A DNA stretch of 24,059 bases from Deltaproteobacteria bacterium (lineage in GTDB: Bacteria; Desulfobacterota; Desulfobacteria; Desulfobacterales; SURF-7). A program made the position numbers and the translations under genes. The notes under the pieces were generated by a model that was not told the DNA's origin, made no database searches, and saw nothing but the letters and a program-made list of their open reading frames with translations. Positions within the stretch are counted from its first letter, which is position 1; each line of letters opens with the position of its first letter. Location: NCBI GenBank assembly GCA_019307665.1, contig JAFDJC010000006.1, positions 1 to 24,059 on the forward strand. Reading direction: 5' to 3'. Positions 1 to 6,392 of this stretch are shown piece after piece.

Positions 1-15
1 AAAGGAAAAGGGCTA

Positions 16-924
16 ATGGAAAACAAAAAAGAATGGCACCGGATAGGAAAACTTGAAAGCCTTTCCAACGTTCCGCGTCGCACAATCCATTTTTATGTGA
101 AACAGGAATTACTGCATAAGCCCAAAAAGACTGGAAAAACAATGGCTTACTATGACAGCAAACATCTCCACAAGCTTTCTTATATAAAAAGCGCGAAACT
201 TCAGGGGCTGCCTTTAATCGCAATAAAACAAAAAATAGCAGATCTTGAATCTTCGAATCAAAATGCGTTCACAAGCCATTTGCCGGTCACTTTTAAGGGC
301 CAAAATCCTTCCGACCGGAAAAAAAGAAAAAGGAAGATGGCGGGCAAAAAAACACGGGAGCTTATTCTTGATGCCGGCTCAAGCCTTTTCAGGGAAAAAG
401 GTTATAAGGCAACAAAAATAAGTGACATTACAAAAAGTCTGAATGTAGGGAAAGGAACCTTTTATTTTTATTTTCCAGATAAAAAAGCGCTCCTTCTCGA
501 ATGCGTTCCGCGAATCTTTTTTGATCTTTTTTCAAAAGGCTGGGACCGTATCCGCAATGTTGAAGATCCCCTGAGAAGACTTGAGTTGAGAGCGGAGACA
601 GTTACCCCTGTTTTAAAAGAATTCTGTGCTATTATTCAACTCAGCAAGGAAGCGATGGAAGATGATGACCAGAGGCTCCAACAGCTCGGAAGAAAGACCT
701 ACCTTTCCATATGTGACCCCATTGAGTCTGATATAAAGAAAGGGATTGAGCTCGGTCTTTTTGCACCTATTAATCCGAAAATTGCTGCTGTTTTTATGAT
801 CGGAATTATAGAAAATTTTTACTATCTGCAGACGATTGACAAAACATTTCATCCCACGGCAATATGGGAGGATATCCGAAGCCTGATTATCAACGGCATA
901 AGGGGACTGAAGCATAAGGAATAA
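16..924 (+). CDS. MerR-TetR hybrid transcriptional regulator
   Basis: This 302-residue protein carries two DNA-binding modules. Residues about 8-76 form a MerR-like winged HTH (RIGKLESLSNVPRRTIHFYV, then a Y-Y-D-x3-L segment typical of MerR wings). A basic linker rich in K and R (about 100-111) leads to a TetR-type HTH at about 112-160, with the hallmark GKGTFYFYFPDKKALL, followed by an all-helical TetR-like ligand/dimer domain to the C-terminus. The MerR part lacks its own effector domain, so the TetR half presumably senses the ligand. The start is supported by a purine-rich AAAGG/AAAGGG just upstream. It lies 195 bases before a co-directional thiolase gene whose promoter carries a small dyad, so control of that gene is a reasonable inference. 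TetR regulators next to thiolases often respond to acyl-CoAs, but no ligand can be read from the sequence. Confidence 0.9.
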   Translation: MENKKEWHRIGKLESLSNVPRRTIHFYVKQELLHKPKKTGKTMAYYDSKHLHKLSYIKSAKLQGLPLIAIKQKIADLESSNQNAFTSHLPVTFKGQNPSDRKKRKRKMAGKKTRELILDAGSSLFREKGYKATKISDITKSLNVGKGTFYFYFPDKKALLLECVPRIFFDLFSKGWDRIRNVEDPLRRLELRAETVTPVLKEFCAIIQLSKEAMEDDDQRLQQLGRKTYLSICDPIESDIKKGIELGLFAPINPKIAAVFMIGIIENFYYLQTIDKTFHPTAIWEDIRSLIINGIRGLKHKE

Positions 925-1036
925 ACTTTATTAAAACTAACCATTAACTATCCACAATAGATATCAAAGAAAACCAACTATCCTTTCAAAAACCTGTTTA
1001 TTAACTAAAAACTATTAGCCAATATCATATTTAAAC

Positions 1037-1065
1037 TTGACTCTGTGGTCAACTTGGCATATGCA
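1037..1065 (+). promoter_or_regulatory. Candidate sigma-70 promoter with operator-like dyad
   Basis: TTGACT (1037-1042) and TATGCA (1060-1065) are separated by 17 bases. The -35 hexamer sits inside a perfect small inverted repeat, TTGAC-6-GTCAA (1037-1052), a plausible operator for the upstream MerR-TetR protein. The -10 match is only moderate and the assignment of the repressor is inference. Confidence 0.4.
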
Positions 1066-1119
1066 TGCACGATAAAGAGAATCAATTTTGTTTGGTATTA
1101 ATCTCAAAAGGAGCGATAA

Positions 1120-2343
1120 ATGAGAGATGTAGCGATTGTCGGCATCGGGATGAGCAGGTTTGGTAAATACCCTGAAAAAGGAATTAAGGATCTGGTGCGT
1201 GAGGCTGTCGAGCCGACACTCAGTGATGCAAAACTGAATTCAAAAGATATTGATGCAGCTTTTGTGGGTACGGCCGCCCCCGGTATCATGACCGGCCAGG
1301 AACAGATCAAGGCCCAGGTCACGCTGAGTGCAATGGGTATTGATACGATTCCCATGTACAATATTGAAAATGCCTGTGCCAGTTCTTCGTCAGCGTTTAA
1401 TCTGGCCTGGACATCTGTTGGTGCCGGTCTTTACGACTGTGTTCTTGTAGTCGGATTTGAAAAACTCTTTGACAAAGATAAAATGAAATCATTCATGGCC
1501 TTAGGGACGGCGGTTGACATTGAATCAGCCCTGCAGCATCTGGAAGAGTTTCAGAAAAAACATGCTTTAAACGAAAAGATCATAGAGGAAGGCAGCGGGC
1601 ACAACAGAAGTATTTTTATGGATATGTACGCCTATTATACGCGGACATATATGGAAAGATACGGCCTGACCCAGAAGCATTTTGCAAAAATATCGGTGAA
1701 AAGCCATAAAAATGGTGCGTTAAACCCTCATGCCCAATACCAGAAAGAAGTCACGCTGGAACAGGTCCTTCAGTCCGGCGATGTGGCCTTCCCGCTTACC
1801 CGTATGATGTGCTCACCTATATGTGACGGATCAGCGGCAGCTATTATCTGTGCAAAAGAGCATGTTTCAAGATTTACAACAACACCGATCTGGGTTGCGG
1901 GATCAGTCGTTGGCAGCGGCAAAATCAGTGATGACTTAAGCGACACACTTACAAGCCGGCTCGGTCCCAAAATATTTGAAACTGCCGGTGTCGGTCCCGA
2001 GGATATCGATATCATTGAGGTCCACGATGCTACATCGCCGTCTGAAATTATTACTCTGATAGAACTCGGACTTTGTCCGGGAGAAGACGCACCAAAATGG
2101 ATTGATGAAGGATATCTTGAACTGGACGGGAAATTACCCTCTAACACTTCAGGCGGACTGGCGTCAAAAGGTCATCCCATAGGCGCCACCGGAATGGGTC
2201 AGATCCATGAAATCGTTCTTCAGTTGAGGGGTGAAGCCGGCAAACGTCAGGTCAGCGAGCCTAAAACCGGCATGACACATAATGGCGGCGGCATACTGGG
2301 AGTTGATGCTGCTGCGATGGCCTTGCATATTTTTACCAGATAG
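1120..2343 (+). CDS. Thiolase (acetyl-CoA acetyltransferase, SCP2-type)
   Basis: The 407-residue product is a full-length thiolase of the SCP2/non-decarboxylating type, which cleaves 3-oxoacyl-CoA with CoA or condenses acyl-CoAs. Visible catalytic elements are the nucleophile Cys86 in NIENACASSSSAF, the HDATSP motif (His302), GHPIGATG (His352) and the C-terminal HNGGG (His387), which takes the place of the C-x-G motif of classical biosynthetic thiolases. The start is set by AAAGGAG eight bases upstream and by the MRDVAIVGIG first strand. Thiolases of this type often need a small Zn-ribbon/OB-fold partner encoded next to them. None is intact here, and the genes directly downstream have been truncated. 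Substrate is unknown; degradation of fatty, aromatic or branched acids is the likely setting in this kind of organism. Confidence 0.92.
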   Translation: MRDVAIVGIGMSRFGKYPEKGIKDLVREAVEPTLSDAKLNSKDIDAAFVGTAAPGIMTGQEQIKAQVTLSAMGIDTIPMYNIENACASSSSAFNLAWTSVGAGLYDCVLVVGFEKLFDKDKMKSFMALGTAVDIESALQHLEEFQKKHALNEKIIEEGSGHNRSIFMDMYAYYTRTYMERYGLTQKHFAKISVKSHKNGALNPHAQYQKEVTLEQVLQSGDVAFPLTRMMCSPICDGSAAAIICAKEHVSRFTTTPIWVAGSVVGSGKISDDLSDTLTSRLGPKIFETAGVGPEDIDIIEVHDATSPSEIITLIELGLCPGEDAPKWIDEGYLELDGKLPSNTSGGLASKGHPIGATGMGQIHEIVLQLRGEAGKRQVSEPKTGMTHNGGGILGVDAAAMALHIFTR

Positions 2344-2351
2344 GACTCAAA

Positions 2352-2504
2352 ATGGGCATGACAATAGCAATAACAGGGATAAACAGTTATATTGCACCGC
2401 CATTACTAAAAAAGCTTGAAGAAGATCAGGACGTTGAAAAAATTATCGGTATTGATGTCACGCCTTGGAAAGTGCGGGCGATGCGAAAGAGCATGCCCGA
2501 ATAA
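2352..2504 (+). pseudogene. Truncated SDR/NAD-epimerase N-terminus
   Basis: Starting eight bases after the thiolase stop, this 50-codon frame begins MGMTIAITGINSYIAPPLL and continues to IIGIDVTP. This is the first beta-alpha-beta unit of an NAD(P)-binding short-chain dehydrogenase/epimerase (G-x2-S-x-I-A variant of G-x2-G-x-I-G, then a GID at the end of the second strand). The family normally has about 300 residues, so only the first sixth is left. After TP the reading changes to an unrelated sequence and stops. The neighbouring frame from about 2467 encodes a ferredoxin tail, which marks the break as a deletion junction. It probably belonged to the thiolase operon. Confidence 0.65.
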
Positions 2505-2586
2505 TGCCGTAAAAATTACATTGCATAATAAAAATGCGGTAGCAGATGTAATAAAACGAATTCAGCAATACGCAAGCGTTAACTAA
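2467..2586 (+). pseudogene. Ferredoxin C-terminal remnant, 5' end lost
   Basis: In the frame one base ahead of the SDR remnant, the sequence reads GKCGRCERACPNNAVKITL and ends after about 20 more residues at TAA 2584-2586. The C-x2-C-x3-C-P with a following A-V-x-I is the C-terminal part of a [4Fe-4S] ferredoxin motif. The expected first cysteine, three residues before the first one seen, is Leu, exactly where the SDR remnant begins to lose sense. There is no start codon or upstream domain in this frame. This fits a deletion that joined the start of one gene to the end of another. The parent protein family cannot be named from this tail. Confidence 0.6.
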
Positions 2587-2741
2587 CAAAAGGCACAGGC
2601 CCGGGGTTGAAATATTTTTTATATTCATTCAATTCTCTTCTTCTATCCCGTTGCCGGAAAAACAGCCGTCCGTTGAAATAACAACTATGCGGGGGTTAAA
2701 GTAACAGGGATTAAAAAATTTGCAGTACTTTGCCGAAAGCT

Positions 2742-2775
2742 GTTAGATGACGCCGGGTCATCCTAACTTTTTTTT
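2742..2775 (+). terminator. Intrinsic terminator of the thiolase transcript
   Basis: GTTAGATGAC (2742-2751), loop GCCGG, GTCATCCTAAC (2757-2767) with a single bulged C, followed by eight T (2768-2775). The T-run lies on the plus strand, so the element ends transcription from the thiolase side, just before the convergent gene. Confidence 0.85.
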
Positions 2776-2794
2776 ATGCCGGACAGGCTGGGGG

Positions 2795-4375
2795 TTAAGC
2801 TTTTAGGGGTTTTCTTAATCCCCGAACGCTAAAAAGAATTAGGAGGAGTGTAAGAACCACAACGGTTCGTAAAAAGGTAACATTTACTTCTGAAGCGGCG
2901 ATGAAACATCCACCGGCACCGTCTTCACCGGTGACGACGGCATCGATAACGGACGCGGTTTTTGTACTATTGGCACCTCGTTGAATGGCCGGTCCTGACG
3001 GATCGATAATGATGCCGTTGACGGAACCATCCGCATCACCGAAGCCGCCGTCTTGCAATTCAAGTATGACCATGGTTGTGCCGTCGTCCTGCTGAATGAA
3101 ATCGGCATGTTCCGAGAAATCCTGCCAACCGTTGATCAAATCATATTTATACCACTTGACATCATCCGGGAGGTCCTCGGAAAAGTAGATGGCGACTTCA
3201 ACAGTGGCCCCTTCATCGACCGCCAGCCTGAAACCGATCAGGTCCATCAGCATTTCCGACGGTTTATTTTCCATATCCATGATGGCATCCGGATTGACCG
3301 ACTGGATTGTTTCGACCATTCCGTACTGCTCCGAAATCTTGATTCCGACCTGAGCTTCTCCGAGCAAGGTGTTCATGACCTTGATGTCGGTTTGATCTGA
3401 ATCGGAGATGCCGTCGCGATCCAGGTCGGTCATTTCGTCAACCTCCAGCGTGTCGAGAATCCCGTCAGAATTCAAATCGCCGGCTGTAAAAACGATGGTA
3501 TCGAAACGGAAGGGAACAGACCATTCGGAAGGCCCATTCCGGCTGTCATAATGACGGACGCGCCAGTAGTAGGTTTGGTCCGTTTTTAAGATAAGTTCGG
3601 GAATAGAAAGGGCTTCAAGAGCCGAAATGCTGACCAACTGAAACACGGCTGATGTGAAATCGAAATGTTCACTGATTTGCCATTCGGTTTTTGAATGGAA
3701 ATCTTCCTGATCCGGATCGGAAAATTGATAGGATTGCAGAGTAGGGGTTAAGGCGATATCGACAGCATCGTCAGCCGGTGCCAGGAGAAGCGGCTGGTTC
3801 GGCAGACTGTTCCAACGCGTCGGATCGCTTCCGGCCGAATATTCCTCGCCATTGGTCAGCCCGTCGCCATCCAAATCCTCATCGGCATCATCAACCAGGG
3901 GATCTAATCCAAATTCAATTTCCCATGTATCCGGCATGCCATCGTTATCGTCATCCGGATCTGGTGTGTCATCGATGCCATCCTCATTCGCGTCGATCAA
4001 ATCGTCACTTGTGGAGGAACGGTAGCAGAGGACTTCATCGGAATCGCCGCTTTCAGTGCCGGTTGTGTCATGGGCCCTCACAATAAAGTAATATGCGGTA
4101 TCCTCCAAAAGTTCGGTGATCGGGCATATGGTTTCTGAACCCGACCAGGCTGGATCATTATCGTTATAAGCCAGTCCCTCCTGTCGCATATAAACATTGT
4201 AACCGGCGACCGATTGCTCTGTATTTTTATCCCAGGTCAGGTTGATGTCGAACGCCATGGCCGGCGACGCACTAAATAGAATCCGGAAGCAGATGCTGAG
4301 GAAATAGATGAGAGCGATTCTCACATACTTGGTTTTGCCATTGTAATGTTGTCCGATTCTTTCTGAAGTATTCAT
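2795..4375 (-). CDS. Secreted fibronectin-III / Ca-repeat surface protein
   Basis: The 526-residue product has an N-terminal signal peptide (hydrophobic stretch about 18-37, likely cleavage after AMA at 41), a fibronectin-III domain (about 42-118), an acidic D-x-D-x-D-G repeat stretch like thrombospondin type-3 calcium sites (about 125-190), a second FnIII-like domain (about 190-295), another D-x-N-x-D-G/D-x-D-R-D-G pair (about 297-328) and a conserved beta-rich block up to about 465 resembling the 'choice-of-anchor' domains. It ends in GGCFIAASE, a single hydrophobic helix and a basic tail (RGLRKPLK), the tripartite form of a C-terminal sorting signal. The start has AGGAAA five bases upstream. 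Base composition is richer in G+C than the flanks, and the long leader holds a sigma-54 promoter and a c-di-GMP riboswitch. Function is probably adhesion or matrix; this is inferred, and no partner is visible. Confidence 0.85.
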   Translation of the reverse strand: MNTSERIGQHYNGKTKYVRIALIYFLSICFRILFSASPAMAFDINLTWDKNTEQSVAGYNVYMRQEGLAYNDNDPAWSGSETICPITELLEDTAYYFIVRAHDTTGTESGDSDEVLCYRSSTSDDLIDANEDGIDDTPDPDDDNDGMPDTWEIEFGLDPLVDDADEDLDGDGLTNGEEYSAGSDPTRWNSLPNQPLLLAPADDAVDIALTPTLQSYQFSDPDQEDFHSKTEWQISEHFDFTSAVFQLVSISALEALSIPELILKTDQTYYWRVRHYDSRNGPSEWSVPFRFDTIVFTAGDLNSDGILDTLEVDEMTDLDRDGISDSDQTDIKVMNTLLGEAQVGIKISEQYGMVETIQSVNPDAIMDMENKPSEMLMDLIGFRLAVDEGATVEVAIYFSEDLPDDVKWYKYDLINGWQDFSEHADFIQQDDGTTMVILELQDGGFGDADGSVNGIIIDPSGPAIQRGANSTKTASVIDAVVTGEDGAGGCFIAASEVNVTFLRTVVVLTLLLILFSVRGLRKPLKA

Positions 4376-4406
4376 GATGTTTCCTATTCATCGTTTTGTG
4401 CGCCAT

Positions 4407-4440
4407 AAAAAAAGCCGGCTAACCTTTTACGGTTGCCGGC
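4407..4440 (-). terminator. Riboswitch expression-platform terminator
   Basis: On the minus strand GCCGGCAACC, loop GTAAAA, GGTTAGCCGGC are followed by seven T. It lies between the aptamer and the start codon of the fibronectin gene. Its 5' arm GGCAACC (4437-4431) is complementary to GGTTGCC (4458-4452) in the aptamer's conserved 3' strand, so the two folds exclude each other. Confidence 0.85.
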
Positions 4441-4445
4441 TTATG

Positions 4446-4525
4446 ACTCTTGGCAACCCGGCTGTCCTTTCCGTAGGACCCGTGGCTTTCCGTCCCCGCC
4501 TTGCGACAGGTTTGGCTTTTACAAT
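4446..4525 (-). promoter_or_regulatory. c-di-GMP-I (GEMM-I) riboswitch aptamer
   Basis: The minus strand shows the GEMM-I plan: GCCAAACC, a hairpin capped by a GCAA tetraloop (4509-4495), GGGACGGAAAGCC, a second hairpin (GGGTCC/GGAC) and the closing GCCGGGTTGCC. Aligned by eye with the Vibrio Vc2 aptamer, the ligand-contacting G20, A47 and C92 correspond to G at 4516, A at 4489 and C at 4453. The Vc2 pair G21-C46 is replaced by C-G (4515/4490), a covariation that supports the fold. G at position 20 argues for c-di-GMP rather than cyclic AMP-GMP. Because C92 lies in the GGTTGCC strand that could otherwise open the terminator, ligand binding is predicted to favour termination (OFF switch). Confidence 0.85.
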
Positions 4526-4542
4526 TTTACTTTACGCTATAA

Positions 4543-4558
4543 GCAATTTGCGTGCCTT
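4543..4558 (-). promoter_or_regulatory. Sigma-54 promoter upstream of the riboswitch
   Basis: The minus strand reads AAGGCACGCAAATTGCT. It agrees with the sigma-54 consensus TGGCACG-N4-TTGCW except for the first T, with exactly ten bases between the -24 GG (4556-4555) and the -12 GC (4544-4543). The expected start point, about 12 bases on, falls just before the riboswitch aptamer. Confidence 0.75.
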
Positions 4559-4595
4559 GTATTTTTATGGGAAGAAAACAGGTGTAAAAAAATAG

Positions 4596-5328
4596 GTGGC
4601 AGTAATTAGAAAAAGAAAAATAAATGCTTGTGGATGACTATAAATAAAGGGGTGAGTACTAAAAAAGGATGCCTCGTCATACAAGAAGGCGTGGCGTTTC
4701 AAAAGAAAAAGGCTCATTGCCGGGAAAAATATTTATTAGAAAAAATTCGGTTGTTTTGCTCTTTTTTAGACAGATGTATATAAAATTATATCCTTGAGGT
4801 GTTGAGGGTGAAGTAAATAAAATCTTACTTTTTTAGTAGCATAGTATATGTTCAGAACAAATGTGCGTCAAAAATTTTGTGAGCACAACATATCTTGAAG
4901 GTTAGAATCGAAATCTTATCGATATATGTATTTGACGGAATATAACTTCTCATTGAAGAAGTATTCGCCCCAATAATACTCACCGTTTTTATAGTGCACT
5001 TTATATTGGTAGACAATGCGGTTGCCGGTAGGGGCAATCAGTGTCAGTGTTCCACGCTTTAGGGTTCCCCGTATCGTCCAGAGGAAGTCCGGTTAAAGTA
5101 ACTGTTGGAATATACGAAAGGTGGCGGAAAATCCAACACAAATTTAATAGGATTGTAATATTTGTAAACACAATGGGTTACGACTGATATTTTGGGTTCT
5201 AATTTTTCTATTGAGGCAAATTACAACACATTGTCCAAAAAACACAAAAAGGCTGAATTATTACGATACCATTTGAAAGTACTTTAATATCAATGTGATA
5301 TAAATATTTATTCAGGCAAAAAACAGAC
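4596..5328. other. Long AT-rich intergenic stretch with a degraded coding remnant
   Basis: No intact gene is supported here. Between about 5110 and 4916 on the minus strand, protein-like segments appear in shifting frames: VTLTGLPLDDTGNP (about 5102-5060), then in another frame GTLTLIAPTGNRIVYQYKV and a Tyr-rich tail (YYWGEYFF) ending at TAA 4918-4916. This looks like a decayed gene of unknown family with at least one frameshift. The rest (4596-4915 and 5111-5328) is AT-rich and shows no convincing gene. A weak dyad ATTGT-13-ACAAT lies at 5152-5174. Confidence 0.35.
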
Positions 5329-5344
5329 TGGCATTGTATTTGCT
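5329..5344 (+). promoter_or_regulatory. Sigma-54 promoter of the Cys-repeat/GcvH-like genes
   Basis: TGGCATTGTATTTGCT matches the sigma-54 -24/-12 pattern with exactly ten bases between GG (5330-5331) and GC (5342-5343). The start point would be near 5355, giving a leader of about 65 bases before the gene at 5420. An NtrC-type sigma-54 activator is encoded 2 kb away in the convergent operon and is the natural candidate regulator (inference). Confidence 0.75.
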
Positions 5345-5419
5345 CATATAACAGTAAACACTATAACGATAACGGTAAACGATAACCAAAAACAAAACAT
5401 ATTATAAGGAGCAGGAAAA

Positions 5420-6319
5420 ATGGAAAAAAATTCAAGGAAAGATCGAAAAGGACGCATAGGGCACGGATCATCAAATCCTTGTCTATGGATGCAGGCAGGA
5501 ATTGTCGGTTCCAAGAATTGTAACAATTTTTACGACTGTATTACCTGCAAGTACGATCTGGGGATGCAGAAGAAAGTGGAAAGAGGGAAACAGGTAAGCT
5601 GGCAGGACGCGATGAGGCGAAAACCAGGTTTGGAGAGAATCTGCAGACACAGTCTTACAAACCGTGTTGAAAGCAGGCAGTGCGCGTATGATTATAACTG
5701 CTCGAAGTGTGATTTTGATCAGTGTTTCGAGGATTTTTGGACAACAAAAACCAAGGCAACGCCATTTGATATCCAACAGGTAAAGGGCTTTGCAGTGCCC
5801 ATGGGTTACTATTTCCATAAAGGGCATACCTGGGCAAAAATTGAAAGTGGAGGATATGTCAGGATCGGTTTCGATGACTTTGCCCTTAAACTCCTCGGAG
5901 AGGCTGATTCTTTCGATCTTCCCCTGATGGGAAAAGAGCTTCACAAGGACATGATCGGGTGGGGGCTGAAAAAAAAGAAAAACACAGCCGATATCCTTTC
6001 ACCAGTGGACGGGGTGATTGTTGAAGTAAACTCTAAAATGAGGCAGTCTCCAGAGCTGGCAAACAGGGAACCGTACAGTGAAGGGTGGCTATTTATGGTA
6101 AGGACTCCTGATATAAAGAAAGCAGCCAAAAAGCTAATAGCTGATACGGAAAGTCTGGAGTGGATGAGTGATGAGGTTGGCAGGCTTGAAGGGATGATTG
6201 AAGAGGTAGCCGGCCCCCTGGCAACGGATGGCGGTTTTTTGCAGCAGGACATATACGGCAATCTGCCTGATCTTGGCTGGAATAATTTGACAAAAGCTTT
6301 TCTGGGTACACGAAGGTAA
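5420..6319 (+). CDS. Cys-repeat protein with GcvH-like domain, copy 1
   Basis: The 299-residue protein has two cysteine modules with identical spacing, C-x12-C-x5-C-x2-C: Cys21/34/40/43 and Cys75/88/94/97. The first contains CLWMQAGIV, and both end in C-x2-C-x-[YF]-D. Residues about 125-230 form a GcvH-like lipoyl-carrier fold: GYYFHKGHTWAKIE, VRIGFDDFALKLLG, LSPVDGVIVEVN, PELANREPYSEGWLF. The lysine expected to carry lipoate, seven residues before the S of SPVDG, is present (Lys187), though inside KKKK rather than the ESVK context of true GcvH. The last 70 residues are helical and acidic, ending in a GPLATDGG segment shared with copy 2. The modules could bind zinc or an Fe-S cluster. No other glycine-cleavage gene is nearby, so a glycine-cleavage role is unlikely. 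AAGGAGCAGG lies before the start. Function is unknown. Confidence 0.85.
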   Translation: MEKNSRKDRKGRIGHGSSNPCLWMQAGIVGSKNCNNFYDCITCKYDLGMQKKVERGKQVSWQDAMRRKPGLERICRHSLTNRVESRQCAYDYNCSKCDFDQCFEDFWTTKTKATPFDIQQVKGFAVPMGYYFHKGHTWAKIESGGYVRIGFDDFALKLLGEADSFDLPLMGKELHKDMIGWGLKKKKNTADILSPVDGVIVEVNSKMRQSPELANREPYSEGWLFMVRTPDIKKAAKKLIADTESLEWMSDEVGRLEGMIEEVAGPLATDGGFLQQDIYGNLPDLGWNNLTKAFLGTRR

Positions 6320-6392
6320 ATGGTGGGAGCTGACGGGCAAGTCTTACTTTCTTGTATTCCTTGATAATGACCCGGGAAAAAGGGAGAAGGTC

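Noticed and set aside
1053..1070. Sigma-54-like TTGGCATATGCATGCA before the thiolase
   Set aside because: Only nine bases separate GG and GC; sigma-54 promoters need ten. A sigma-70 reading with 17-base spacing fits better.
2467..2504. Programmed frameshift joining the SDR and ferredoxin frames
   Set aside because: There is no slippery site, and the two parts belong to unrelated families that are both incomplete, so a deletion scar is the simpler explanation.
4374..4595. 73-codon plus-strand ORF
   Set aside because: It runs antisense through the riboswitch, terminator and sigma-54 promoter, whose structures explain the sequence better.
4669..4797. 42-codon ORF starting MPRHTRRRGVS
   Set aside because: No properly spaced ribosome-binding site, no recognised family, and it lies in an AT-rich decayed stretch.
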